A stretch of 64,000 nt of DNA, taken from NCBI GenBank assembly GCA_030407085.1, contig CM059582.1, positions 158,712,001 to 158,776,000 on the forward strand, written 5' to 3'. Positions 48,561-61,886 of the stretch are shown one piece after another. The first letter of the stretch is position 1. Each line of letters opens with the position of its first letter. The notes below the pieces were generated by a model. It did not search any database, was not told the DNA's origin, and saw nothing but the letters and a program-made list of their open reading frames with translations. Source of the DNA: Trichopria drosophilae (Eukaryota; Arthropoda; Insecta; Hymenoptera; Diapriidae). A program made the position numbers and the translations under genes.

Positions 48561-51500
48561 ACGGCGCAGACATTGAACGATTAACTAGATATTAAAATAT
48601 AAATATGGTACGATGAATCTAATTTTAACAAAATCCTCGCAGGGTTATTTTTCCTGGCTCTGGCTACATAATTATTACTACATTTGCGAAAAGACATTAG
48701 AGAAATTCCCTTGGCTTTCTCTGAAACTGACGAAATTAGTGATCGAATATACTGATCACGGAGGCAAATGGAGAACATCATTGTTAAAGTTATTCGCCCT
48801 ATCAGTATTTTGTGTTACTAGGTACCACACAGAATTTGCCTAAAACACTGACCCTACTTTAGAAAGAATGATTGCTCTAACTACTACATGTAACAAGCCT
48901 TTCTATTGCAGAGCTCCCTTTGGTATAGCTGGATCTATAAAATGCATTCGCGTATTGCAATTCGCGGTTCAAAGTTTCGAGAAAAAGTGAGACGTAAAAC
49001 GTTGAAGGGCCGAGTGTACTTCTTCCTAGGAAAAGTTTGAACACTCGCAGTAAAACTGTGCGGTCGTGCACGCATACTTGAATTTTCCCTCGTTACCTCA
49101 TTCTTCTTCTATCTTCGTCTTCCATTTTCTCTTTCTATTGATGTGTAATTCACGTAGAGGATTGCATATATACAAAAGCTCCAGTATAAACGCGATCATT
49201 CTCCTGCTCCTTCTCAGTCTCATACCAAACTCTCAATACGAACAATATATACATTCACACACCAGCACGAAGTCTTAGTTCGACAGATGCCTAGTTGTTT
49301 GAAGGCGCGAAAGTTCGAAACACCCCAACTTTCTGACCAATAAAAAGGGAGTCAGAGGGAGAGGGACCAATGAGTAGGCAAGAGAGAAAGTGAAACAAAG
49401 GGAGAGCGAAAGCAACATTGAGAAAGATAGGAGTTTCGAAAAAGTTTCGAAAGCCCGTTTCGACGTTTTTATCGGCCGATCTGGAGGCGTGCAAGCACTT
49501 TTTAAAGGTTTCGGAAAGATCTCCCAAAGTCGTTGAACAAGCTTGTAAAAACCACAGATTTACAATTGTGTTCTATTCATTGCGTGAAATTTCGATTAGG
49601 CTTAAGATTATTTGTGATTATGTCGAAATTGCAGACAATGAATTGTTAGTTTCCCTAAGATAAATTAAACTATTATTCAAATTGGTTCAGCTCTCAAAAT
49701 TATATTAAAGTATACAAACCAAACGGAACACCAGAACCATTAAGTGAAAAGTGTCGTTATAGGTGGGACAAAAAGCATCTCTCATAGATGACACATTACA
49801 TCTTCACTACCGCATAGTCATTCATTAATATGTTCCAGCGATCAGTTTATGGAGCGACGATATAATCATTGACAGCATTTAGCTTCTATTGTCAGATTTC
49901 TAATCTGAGGAGAACCTTGCTTTGCTTTTTCGTCAGCATCTTTGACGGACGGGTACAAGGAGTTGGTTTTATTCGTGTAATGTAAATTAACAATTAAATT
50001 GTAAACGGACTTTCATACATTATCTACTGGAAATCCGGCGGTCACCGGCAGGCGGCACTCCAAAGGTCTGTGAGGTGTGAATAATTAAACGCTTCCCGTA
50101 TCACTGACGTATGCTGCTACTTGTGTATACATGGAGTAGACGAAGCTACACCATGGCTTCTGGAAATTGGAAACCAGTAATTTACGACGTCAACTTCCAA
50201 AGAGTAGGGCGTCTGAGTTATGCCGCATTCGCAACGCACAGTGAACACATACGGAGTGATATCCGGTGTAATTACAACAGGCGTAAGGAAACACCTCGAC
50301 GCAGACAGACAGAACCAATACATTCATCATACAATGTGTAGTCCTCCCCGAGGATTTTGAAAATTAAGAAAGAATTTTTAATAATTTTATGAACTGTAAT
50401 GTGCATAAAAAAATCAGTAAAATGATGAACTACAGATTTCAATGTGCCTAAAATAAGGAATTAACTATCAATCGTGGCCAGTAGCAATGCTACATATGTT
50501 TATTTTCACTGAAAGGTAAAGAAGAGGGAGTTTTTTAAATATTTGTTTTCTTAGTTAAATCTACTAATGTGTACCAATATATGGCCTTAATCGAGTTCTA
50601 CTTTAGTATGAATTTTCGTCTTGCACATTATTTTTATACTATTATAAATAAAATTGACATGAATGTAAATTCAAACAGTTTTGCAACTGTCTATTTATAT
50701 CAGTTATCTTATAGGTTTTGAATAATTTAAACTTTAAAAGTCTGTGAAACACTACAGGTAATCCAGTACTAAGAAATAATTGCGTAAACTATGCTCTACG
50801 TAAGAAATCAAATTATAAGATTTCATTATTCAGTACGGGAAAAGAAACTACTTGTCAACAACTTGCACAAAAGCCACAGTTCCATTACTGCGGTTTCCGT
50901 CGTCGCAACCATTCGTGAAGAGAGCGCGGTTCATACAAATAACGATAATTAACCGCCGTTATTTTACTCAGGGCCCAGCTGCCTGCTCTCGAGTACAGCT
51001 TCGTGAAAACCACAACTTCGAATGCGTCTTCGACCGTCAAAACATTATCGCGACCCTGGTCGAGAAAGTTACTCTGGTAAAGTTGAACATTTCAAACGGC
51101 ATGCCGGTGACGGCTTGTCCTGCTCGCAGTTCGCAGTATGACCAAACTTTGGACTAAACTCCTCAGAAACGTTGTCAAATTTACACCCGGTATATTATCT
51201 GGGTTTATCCAAGCAAATAAACTTGAAGGAATAATTGTTGCCTCTCACGCCAGCCAGTGTGCTAATGACAATGGAAACGTGCTTCTCTGAAATTATCTAC
51301 ATCGTACGAAAAGCACGGGATGCTTCCGAGTAAACCACGAAAAAAATTCCTTACCATTCTTCACATTGAATTAGTGGAAATAATTTTCGGGTAATATGTC
51401 ATACTTGCGATTCTACAAACTATTATTCAAAATAATAGGTGATTTATAACGCCAATTCTTAAAAATGGCCAACATTATTCCCATGAAGTAGAATTTGATA

Positions 51501-51590
51501 AACTGACAATTGTTAATCACTGGGAAAAAAATTGTGCAATTCAATCATGCAGTTTTTACCTTTCTTAACCTTTTCGATGATACATTTTTC
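48561..51590. other. Spacer with C+G-richer patches
   Basis: Patches at about 49280-49540, 50040-50340 and 50850-51330 carry short ORFs on both strands. The longest, plus 50852-51157 (101 codons), has no domain. Between them the sequence is AT-rich. No shared repeats or RNA genes recognised. Confidence 0.4.
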
Positions 51591-51870
51591 ATTGCATGCA
51601 AAATAACTGACATTTGTTATTCCGTGATTTGAGGTAATTGATAACGAATCTTACCTAAAATTTCGTCGGATCTAAATCCGACGAACAAGTGATATGACAA
51701 TGGATACAGATTATAAATTCGATCTTAGAATCTCAAAATTCAGAATAAATTATCCATTGAGGCTTATTGGGCTATCAAATACAATTTCTTACATGGAATT
51801 ATGAATTCAAAGATGGCAGATCCATTATAATGAATTAAGAATATGATAAATAAAACCTAATATGACCAAA
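51591..51870. repeat. Degenerate ATGGCGG-motif repeat
   Basis: GGTAATTGATAACGAATCT near 51634 and TTCAAAGATGGCAGATCCATTATAAT near 51807 match the motif of 43266-43625 with many changes. A TTAACCTTTTCGATGATAC word near 51567 could be a TTAA-type left end. No right end found. Confidence 0.35.
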
Positions 51871-52632
51871 GCTTGTTCCTGAAGTAAAAATCAATTTAGG
51901 TAAATTATGTAGGTGTTCAAAGAAAGGAAAAAATTGATGGAGTATGTTCGCAATTTTGTACTCGAGAGCTTCGAGAATCACTTATAATAACTCCAAAATC
52001 CTAATAGTGATTCACATCATTCTCAGAAAACCTCTGAAGCCAAATAAAAGTAAGAAAATCGTTTTTCACTCATTTCGTTTACTTATCGCTGTATTCGCAT
52101 TCACATCGTGATCCCTCTTCAAACATCAATATTAATAATTTCGAAATCCAATTATTAAATAAAAATAGCGGTGAAACGTCAAAAATTGAATGTAAATCTT
52201 AGATAACCCTATTAAAAAAGGTGGCTCACTTATACGACTTTGGGCAGCAACTTTTTGAAAAATACCAACTTCCATAACACCTAACCCTACACATGTTGTG
52301 AAATGTCAATGCGATTGCAGAATAAAATGACCAATCTTGTCCATTTCTTTATATAATACTCACACATTTTTTACTGTTATAGTACCAATTATAAAATAAG
52401 AATTTAACCTTCTAGTCTCGGTCATCTTTAATTTAACATCTCATACTATCGACAATTCTAAATTTATGTACTTTATGTACTACTAGTATTTTGAATGTCG
52501 TATCTCCGTGATGCCATCTTAGTCAACTATATCTTGAAATAAATTAAGTTCAAATAAGGTAGAGGGTTAATGTTTGGATCCTCGTACGAACGCCAACGAA
52601 CATTTTACTCCAACGAACTCTAATTTTGGTTG
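51871..52632. other. AT-rich spacer
   Basis: No gene recognised. ORFs here have no domain. Confidence 0.5.
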
Positions 52633-52860
52633 AGCAGCGGTGGCTCAGTTGGTAGAGTATCGGCTTCGTAATCAGAAAACCCAGGTTCAATCCCAGCCTC
52701 TGCCATCTGTCATTGGGACACCTCTTTATTTGTTTATAAGTGTCTAATAACACCAAAGCTCAGGTGGTTCGGATTCCACCTTCATAAACTGCAGGTCCTG
52801 TCGCGATTTAGTCCCATATGGGTTCACAAAAGTCGACGTAAAATAATATAAAAAAAAAAA
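52633..52860 (+). mobile_element. tRNA-Thr-derived SINE, full copy
   Basis: Same family as 11091: A box TGGCTCAGTTGG, anticodon loop TTCGTAA, B box GGTTCAATCCC (one change from 11091), body with the GGTGGTTCGGATTCCACC hairpin and a terminal A-run. It differs from the 11091 copy at a modest number of positions. Flanks share only TAATTTTG against TAAATTTTG, so the target duplication is degenerate or lost. Confidence 0.9.
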
Positions 52861-53068
52861 CACTTAAATTTTGCGTTCTTGTCCTTGCGCCCCTTTGGCG
52901 TTTTTGATTTCCCAATCACCCTAACTCAGGCCATTTAAAAAAAAATGCCACTTTCTCACCGAATTCCGAACCACAATCGTATTAATATAATACCTATTTG
53001 CGTGCTCCATTTTTTTTTATTGTAATTTTAATGAATTTATTATTATGACCCATTTTTATTAAATTAAA
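52861..53068. other. AT-rich spacer
   Basis: Short gap between the SINE and the next TIR element; nothing recognised. Confidence 0.5.
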
Positions 53069-53930
53069 AGGGAAGACGGGGCAAAATGATGAATCTCAAA
53101 TATTTCCATTATGATCATACTGATTGTAAAATATCATATGCGGTTTCTTTGTTTACAACATTTTTCAAATTTTGAGGCATGACATTTCATTTTTTGTTCT
53201 CTTACCTACCTTTGGGAGGTTTAATTTTTAAACAACATTTTCAAGTAATTTTCCTGTACTTTGTTCTCAGATTGGTCAATATTTTCATTTTGGCAGTTTA
53301 ATAATCACTACTTATATATTTTTTCTAAAAGTATATTTTTTGGACTTATTTAGAAAATATGAATTGTTCCTTTTTTGTGTGTTTATAATGAGATATCGTA
53401 CTTGGAAGTCCAAATGATACTTTGGGGTGAAGCGGCGAAATTGTTTCCCTATGTCTCTATTCCGTTATTATTTTTTAATTTAGAATTCCCTTTTGACGAA
53501 TGCATTGAGTAACTAAAGACAAAGTTAAATTATGTGATCCTGATATAATACGAGTATTCAAAGCTTCCGAAGATGCAATTTCTTTTTTTACTGTTGTTGG
53601 AAACTTTGATATATCTGAAGAGGTTCATTCCACCAACGAGGAAATTTTATTTTTATTAAAACAAACAATAATAACTTAAAAGATTATGATTTGCACTAAT
53701 TTTATGATAGTTGTCTCAGAGACCTCTAAAAATAAGGATTCGCCGTGTTTTTTAAGTTTTTTAAATTGGCCATAGCTGGCCATCTGTAAAACATATACCG
53801 TAAGTAACGTGCATGTAAATATTCACTATAAAATTGCCTATCAAATGATACTTTGCATCATCCTAAATACGAAATTCAAGGAGAGATATTACACGGAAAA
53901 AATCCACGCTGTTTCGCCCCGCCGTCCCCT
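53069..53930. mobile_element. 862-bp TIR element (AGGG-GACGG-CGGGGC ends)
   Basis: The left end AGGGAAGACGGGGCAAAATG and the inverted right end AGGGGACGGCGGGGCGAAAC agree over about 20 bases with a few changes. The interior is AT-rich apart from a TTGGGGTGAAGCGGCG stretch near 53422 that echoes the ends. No transposase ORF. Flanks are A-rich, so the target duplication cannot be read and the superfamily is open. Confidence 0.6.
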
Positions 53931-56440
53931 AAATCTATTTGTTATATTATCAATTTATGTTTTAAGATTATTTTAATAATCCAAAACAAAATGCGGTTAT
54001 AAGTTTGTTAAATACGAAAATTTCAAACGGATTATTATTGTACGTCCACTTCGTGGATGTAAATTATTTTTGTAACGAAATAAAATAACGCTCGGGAAAT
54101 CGATAGAGTTCTTACATAAATAAGTTGTAATAACTATATAGCATGACCCAAGTCTAATTATAATTATATGTTAAATATAAAAATTTAATTTGTTCACTTT
54201 ATCCATACAGAAATATAGTATTTTTATCATTAATTTGAATAATTGATTTACATTTTTCATTGAAAGCTGATATTCTTATTATAAATAGAGAGTATGATCT
54301 ATATTATTATATGATTGCTTTTCTAGTTCGTTATTTAATAATAAGATTTTGTCGGTCTTTGCGAAATTAAAAACTAAATAATTCAATTTGATATAAAAAA
54401 ATTACATTTTGAGTTACTCATTTTCCTATATATTTTAAGCAATCCTAGATTATTTATTGAATATTGTATGGACGTAGGGGACAATATTTATATTCAAAAT
54501 GTGCGTTGAAAATTATATTTCTAGTATATTAAAAACATTACTTGGAAAAGGTTAAGCTTAACTCGAATTTTGTCTTCTAGTTACAAAACACATTATGATT
54601 AAAAATAAAAGGAATATTCCTAAATGTTTAGAGAAATATTTTTTGTAACTGTCATTTACAAAAAAAAAATGACTGCCATTTTAAGAATCAGCAATATACT
54701 TATTTACGCTTTAGTCAAATTTCGTAATATTCGCGTCATTGAATAACATGGTGCTTGTTTCTTCAATTATTAAAATGTACATAATTTTTAAATATCTTTG
54801 TTTTAGAAAATTGGAAATGTTGTTGATAAATATTATATTTTGTTCATGGAATATATATTTTTTCCTTACGGAAATAGTAAAACATGAGCGAGACAATATA
54901 ATGTTATATTAATTGAAAATCTATTTTATGTTAGTTATACTTATCAAGACTGAAGTGATAAGTTGGACATTTAAAAATTAGCATATACTAAAAAATGATA
55001 TTGGAAATATTAAAAAAAGTAGATTTCTGCTAGAACAGAAAATGCATGGCAATTTCATTGGTTTAATAGAAAATTAAGTGCTATATGGAAGTAATCTTGA
55101 AAGTGTATAGAAGAGACAATAATTATTCTACTTTATAAAGGAAAAAACTAATTAGGTTCTATTATTTTCATGTTATTTTCAGATTGTTTCACCAATACAG
55201 TATAATATCAAGTTGGATATTGCAACGAATAAACAAAATGCGAGGTTTACATTAAATAATATAAAATTCATTTAGAAAAATAAATAATGCATGGAGTTTG
55301 TTACTTGTATATCTTTTTACTTTAAAAATATAAACGGAACATCATTTTATAATAAAAGTGCAACATCATATTTTAAAGGTTACTTGCATATATGTGATTT
55401 CCAATAATCTGCCCCAAATTCCACCGTATTTTCATATTGTAGATGCAATGTTATAGATTCAAATGCAGTTTATTTTCAAAAAATCATAAAAATGAGATTA
55501 AACTCTTGGCGACTTCAATAAATTCACATTAATATTCTATGAATATAATAATGAACTAATCAATTTCTACAAAAACACAATGTTTTTTGACGTTAAAGCT
55601 TCAGTGCTTTCTATCTCGAAAGAGGTATTTATTTTTAAGGAAAAATTCGATTAAAACACATAAAAAGGGTTGAGAAAATTCTTGCAGAAAAATATCAGAA
55701 ATTCCATATCGGAAGAAGCTTTAGGAAGATAAGAGGAAGGATTAATGAATGGGGTGACTTCTTCGTCTGCTTTTACGCTGGAATGAGTCGGGATATCGTG
55801 AAGCAAAACACGTGATTCTTTAAGGATTAGGCCTTTCGACGTTAAATCAATATTCCCTCTGCAAGTCTTTTCACGTGTCGGATATTACACTCAACCGAAG
55901 GATTTTGTCACATTTGAAAACCGAACGTGAATAAGCCACCTTATGTTGGTCAAAATTTGAGTCTAAAGTAGAGGAAATTTAAAGATTCTTTGTATTTTAT
56001 TACAAATGCGCTGCTTTAATTTTGTACTTTTCATTATTTGACATCATAAGCTATGATTTTCATATAAAAATAGTTTAAAAGAATATGAAAATACAATAGA
56101 AAATGCCTTCTGCCTTTTCTCTTCTTTTTGTAAACGACTTTCATTTCTTTGCATGTTTAATCCGGGGAGAATTTGAGATAAAGAATTATATCAATTTACT
56201 TCGCTATTTATTTGGTAAATCCTCGAGTTCTTTCATTTCACGATTGTCGTTTTATGTAGCCTCTGTTTACCTCCTCATTCCACTCTTCTTTAAGCATCTT
56301 ATCATTCAGTTGTTTTCTATTTATGATTTCTTTTTACTCGACATATCGCGTTTTGCGTTCTTTTATGAATTGTCGCATTGTATTTTCTTTGTAAATTTCG
56401 GTATATATAACCACCTGGAACTCTTCATTGTTGGTTAAAC
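53931..56440. other. Long AT-rich spacer
   Basis: Very AT-rich. The 111-codon plus-strand ORF 56103-56438 is Phe/Leu/Ile-rich and hydrophobic but lacks any motif; chance is the better explanation. Confidence 0.5.
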
Positions 56441-56770
56441 ACGTGTCTGTGAGGTATCGTGTCACCATTTAAAATGCTTTCCAGCGGCTTCGCCTTTCAC
56501 CGACTAGCGTTTCGAGCAGTCACGTTGCAAACGTATTAAAACCAAGTTCCGACTCCTGCACACCCATCTGCACCTCCAAGTCCCTTCCTCCCTTTTCTCG
56601 TGGATAATGGAGAAGTCAGTCAAGCCTCGAAAGTTACACACGCCGACTTGGTAACGGGCTACTTAGCTGGTACTCGTTTAACTTGTGTTTCGCGTACGTT
56701 GCCTACCCTTCTTAGCAAAACGAACACCCGTCTCGAACTTACATTCTGTCTATCCTAAGGAGGTGGGATG
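56441..56770. other. C+G-richer patch
   Basis: C-rich sequence with CCTCC runs and CpG words, no ORF over 60 codons. Candidate regulatory DNA on composition alone. Confidence 0.3.
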
Positions 56771-58620
56771 AAAATTCACCTAGTTAACGAAAAAAGAGAG
56801 GAAAAGACAATCTTATATTCGGAATCACGCCCACTGAGATCGACTTCGGATGTTCTTTGAAACCTTTTCCCTTTGTATATTGAATTTACTTTCGCCAGTA
56901 TAGAACATTCTTTGAAACTAAATTATCCCTTTGGCAAGCACGAACGCTTCGATAGATGAGAGCATCGTCAAAGAAAGCGAGAAGGTGCAGAATATGCTGG
57001 CGAATTGTGTAATAGACCAGAAAATGGATAATTTGAATAGTTGTCTCTCAGAAATCTCAAACTGATCTTGCCTGCTTTTGTCTTATACTGTTGGAAGAAA
57101 GGTTGAACTGTGCTAAATGCCCTTTCAAAATTTTGTAATACAATTATAATACGAAATTTTTCCAAATTCTTTGTTTATGTGACTTTATTGAGTAAATTCC
57201 GAATACTGCGCTCTGGATAAAAAAAGTGATAGTATATTGCTATCAAGTTTTTCCAAATACTGCCATTGTTATATAAATATCCTCAACACTTACTACTCAA
57301 TTGCACTGAACTAACTAGAATATATACCTAACTTAATGAAAATATTTCTTTAATTCCAATGATTTATTTGAATTCATAGAAGTATGTTCAGTGTATTTTT
57401 TTAACTGGAGAAATTAATGCAGGATTACGAAATGTTTAACCTCCTTAATGAAAAATAACACTGAAAATAAAAGCTAAACTATTTCGACGGACAAATAGAG
57501 TGTTTAACTTTTACCCGATTAATCGTATCAATATTGATTTCTGATATAGACTTGAAAACCTACAATTTCTCATATTATTCTTTATATCGAACGCAGTTTC
57601 TAGAGAGAAAGACATACCCACTTGTGCGATATCTAAGAATCCAAACAGAAACCTATTCAGACATTCAAATCGATATACCTCGCGAGAAACTCGGTTATTT
57701 CCGAAGAAGTGCCAATTAACCCGACACATACATGTCACAAGTATTATGTATACTACAATATTTCTACCTATATAATGGAAAAAAGAAACTAGAAAACATT
57801 GTCCATTAATAATTTTCTTGTTAAAAGAGTTTTAAAATACATCTTTACAATCGTCTTGAAATAACCATGTAGTTTTCTCAAACTTAGTGTATGGTAATTC
57901 TAAATTAGGACACTCACAAATGTACCTTGCGATTGTTGTAAAAGTTTACTTAAACGCTTTAATGTGTAACAGCCTGACGAATACAATAAATCGAATTCTA
58001 ATTTAATGTTAAGGAATTGAAAAGAGAATAGGAAGTTTGATTCCAGAAGTGTTGTTTTATATTATATTTAAATAAAGATATAAATCAATTTACAGATAAT
58101 AATTGCATGTAATATTTATTTTTAACTATCTTAAAAATTACTTATAAAAAGCAGTTAAAAAATCATCTGCGTTAACATATTAAATTCCCTATTTTTATTT
58201 TAAATTATTCGAGAACTGAATATTATAAATTGTAACTTTCAGTTTATAAAGTTAGCAAATATTTATATAATGTAGTGATATAATTGAACAAAATCCGTTT
58301 ATAAACGATCTATTTTCTTAAGAGTATATTAATTATTTCTTATCGGATTAATTTAAAATGTAAACTACTAGTATGGTATATTTAAAAGGCACTCCGAAAA
58401 GCAATTTTTTCAAATTTGGTAGAAAAATATGGCACACGCGAGAAACTTTCAATTTTTCATTCAAATTTTCACAGTTTCGTTACAAAATCACTCGGATGAC
58501 CTAAATCTGCCGTCATAATGGTTAAACATAAAATAGAAATTTCAGAAAAAGGTGGCAAATAAAATCACTTTTGCATCATTCACTTCATTGTCGTAAGAGT
58601 AGAAAACTAGAAATAATATA
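56771..58620. other. AT-rich spacer
   Basis: Short ORFs without domains; mirror ORFs at 57511-57738. Nothing else recognised. Confidence 0.5.
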
Positions 58621-59040
58621 TTTATTTTATGTTAAACTCTTTAACGCCCGAATTGAGAGGTATAACCTATCAGTTAGTATTTGATATAGTTTTGTTCAAC
58701 ACCAATGTATGTACAATGTACTCAGTAGAATACGAATCCGAGGACAATATTTCATATTTAAAATGGCGGATGGAATATGGACGTGACATGAGAAAATTCA
58801 AATTTTGAAAAATAAAAAAGTTCTTCCCAAAATTGGAAATACTTACTTTTAGTGTGTTTGTGCATTGTTTTTCGAGATTAAATTTCAAAATGTGTTTTTT
58901 TATTAATAATCATTCAGAATTTTCATTATGCTTAGTTCCTTTACCTCTGATCATTGATAGTTGCCCGACTAACGCGACGAGGTGGGCCATTTGGAGAATA
59001 ATATTTTTATTTTGCGGAGGAATTTTAGACAAATTTTGAT
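58621..59040. repeat. Possible decayed TTAA element with ATGGCGG motif
   Basis: TTAAACTCTTTAACGCCCGAA near 58633 resembles a TTAA-type left end, and ATACGAATCCGAGG ... TTTAAAATGGCGGATGGAATATGG near 58730 is the shared motif. No right end was found, so borders are a guess. Confidence 0.35.
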
Positions 59041-61281
59041 TGCCAAATATAAAGAGATCTCATCGTAATATGGATTGTTGACAAAAAATTTGGAGTCGGG
59101 TTTTAAAAATTAAATAATTAATCTAAAAAGGCAAACGATTCATATACTAAATTGTTAATTTTACTATATATTGGTTTTCAGGAATATCAAATGTTAGATT
59201 ATGGTAGATAATACCATTATGGTAGATTAGCTTTGGACGATTGTTGTATATTCATCAAACACGACATGTAAACGTTGATAATTTACCATTTTTCTCCATA
59301 CTCCAAATTTGCGAAATTAAATATTAAAATGCTAAATCTTAATTTTACTTGTAATAAACAACAATATTATGTACGAATTCAGCTTCACCAGGTGTAGAAA
59401 TAATTTACGCAAGATTTCTCCTGTGGACAATACCGCATACTTCAAATAACACCGACAATGTGCCTTCAAAAAAAATTTAAATTTTCCAATAGCTACAGGT
59501 TTAAAGCTCTAGAGACATTTCTATTTTTGTTCGATTCGATTTAATCCTTCGATGGCATTCGAAAAATACTGAAACAGGTCAGTATTATCAGCCGATAACA
59601 TTTTATGCAGCACATCAGAAGCAGCCCAGCGTATCAGAATCGCCGCGGGGAGTGCGACAGAATCAAGGAAGGTATAGGTATAAGTTAAGGGCGAGGTTTC
59701 TGCAGCCAGGAGGAGTACGAGGAAGGTGGCTAGGATCGGGGTAAGAGCAGAGGCAAAAGATAAAAATAGATAAGAAGAGATGGACGGATGCGCATATGGC
59801 GTCGAGTTTGAAAGTAGCCGCGCCCCGGGTGGTGCGCAGTATAACTCGTGTCCTGAAGATCGAAAGATAACTAGAAAGGCAAATCTTTGAAAGAAATATT
59901 GCAATAAATAAAACCTAATCACACTCAGAAGATACGCGTTAATTAACTAATGAATGATGGAATATTTGAGTGGCAGATCGACGTATTCCGAAAGGCGTGT
60001 ACGTGTTCTCGAATGCGAAATAGCGATCCACTATCAAATGAAGATTGATCGGTTCTGATGGAAGAAGCGATTTAACTAGGGTGTTCCTTAATCAATATTC
60101 ATTAACAAAGATATAACCTTAGAATACTCGCGTTCGTGGTAGTTTTAATTCAAACTGTCAGATGAATTTTCGGATGAGAGTCTTACAAATGCACAGATGT
60201 GCGTTGATTTCGCAGATACTTGATCTATATTGGCAAAGACCGAATGCATTAAATTGAAAACTCGTTTCTAATCAAGTGCCATCTAATTAGGTATAATCAT
60301 TTTAAAATGTCACGTTTTCTACTTTGAACGTTTCTTGAATTTATTGAAAGTAAGATAACTATCCAGGGGTGTTAAAGTCTGACACTTTAGCTCGCTTTTC
60401 CACTTATTCTTCCGTGTTAAAACGACTGGTATGCATCAGGTGTAAACTGACAAAATGAAGTTTTAAGCAGTTTTTGAAATTGTTGCATTACAAATTTTCC
60501 CTTGGTCCGAAGCCTTATTATATACGCGAATGCAAAAATTGCAAAGTGGGCACAAACGCACTTGAAAGAGGCACAGGAGCGAAACTTGGCAGGCACCTGG
60601 CATGTGCGGAAACAGCAAGCCGTTGAAACTGCGAATGCCGGCCGAACATGGTGGTTCAGTGCCTTCAATGTGAAGGAAGTTGTACGCGGTATACTGCGCC
60701 AAGTTTTCATCGTTCGCTCGAACGAAGTACCACACATAGTACGTACACGGGCATAAAACTTGGACGTTTCTTTACACGCTGGTTTCAAACTTTTTTTACT
60801 TTTACTCAGGGATTAAAAAGCGCAAATGGCGGAGTTTATTCGCCACTAACAATCGACTACCGTATATAAGTTTTTACGAACGCGACCTAAAATTTTCTTC
60901 GTACTAGTCTGAAGTTGTCCTGATTTAATGACTTTCTAATAAGAATGTCTACGAAATGACAATGTTTATGTATTAATTCATCTAGTCTGGAGAAGTATGT
61001 GACGTTAGAATACTATTTTCACGACGTTTAAAGATCCTGTTTATTTACTGGAGGGTCCAAACGCATATAACCAAGAATGATACATGATTGGTAAGTAATA
61101 ATAATTGACATTAATACATCATGCTGAAATCTTTTTATTTTTGTCCGACAAATGTATTTCTGAAGTCAGGAACTCGTTTGCACTATTACTTGTTGAAAAA
61201 AATGGCGCATCGAATGTCTACAAAGTTCGGCGATCATTTTTTCGTATGTAATAATTTCTATCTTACCCTAGTAGAAATCGT
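59041..61281. other. Spacer with two C+G-richer islands
   Basis: The island at about 59560-59930 carries a 133-codon minus-strand ORF (59521-59922) that is Leu/Ala/Ser-rich and without a motif. The island at about 60470-60770 carries ORFs on both strands (minus 60417-60788, 123 codons, Cys-rich). Neither frame is favoured by any domain. Near 59194-59227 ATTATGGTAGAT is directly duplicated. The rest is AT-rich. Confidence 0.4.
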
Positions 61282-61382
61282 AATCAGCCACGCTAGCACT
61301 AAATAGGAGTCACCAGTGAATCGTCACGTTTTGTCAACGTGAAAGTTTAGTGCTAGCTCCTATCTAGGACTCGTGGCTGATT
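61282..61382. repeat. 101-nt bulged hairpin
   Basis: AATCAGCCACG (61282-61292) pairs perfectly with CGTGGCTGATT (61372-61382). The adjoining CTAGCACTAAA (61293-61303) pairs perfectly with TTTAGTGCTAG (61346-61356). A 15-base bulge remains on the 3' side, and an apical CACGTT/AACGTG stem lies at 61325-61341. It could be a tiny foldback element or a structured RNA; no family is recognised. Confidence 0.7.
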
Positions 61383-61886
61383 TTAAATTTTACCCGGATT
61401 GACAAAAAATGTTTCTACCAAAAGATCGAAAAATTGTGAACAATGCAGTCTTTAACTTGAGAGAAATATTTTATGCAGAAAAAAATGTAAAGGCATCAAT
61501 ATAAACTATTATTACTTGTTATGTACGATGAACGTTAATCACCATTATTTATGTACTTGATTATGTTTGTCAAAAGAGCTTCGAATGGAATATAGCAAAT
61601 ATTTTAATATTTGCCACGAATATATCATGTCAATTGCTCAAGTACTAAAAAGTGTGTAAGAAAGTTCGAAAACGCGAAATGCTTCTTTGTGGAAACAAAT
61701 ATTTTTCAGTTTTTAACCATCTTCAGTGGGTCTCTTTTTGGGATTCGTTATACTACTTTGAATTGCAATATCAGAGTCTAATTGTGAATAAATGTATGTT
61801 AAGTTATACTCTTCTAAATTGGAGGTATGAGTACATTATGTTAAATATAATAATTTAATAATATAAATATAAATACATTATTTTTA
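61383..61886. other. AT-rich spacer
   Basis: Nothing recognised. Confidence 0.5.

Noticed and set aside
56103..56438. 111-codon plus-strand Phe/Leu-rich ORF
   Set aside because: Hydrophobic chance ORF in AT-rich sequence without motif or ordered membrane topology.
59521..59922. 133-codon minus-strand Leu/Ala/Ser-rich ORF
   Set aside because: No domain and no splice signal tying it to other exons; low stop density in a C+G-richer patch explains it.
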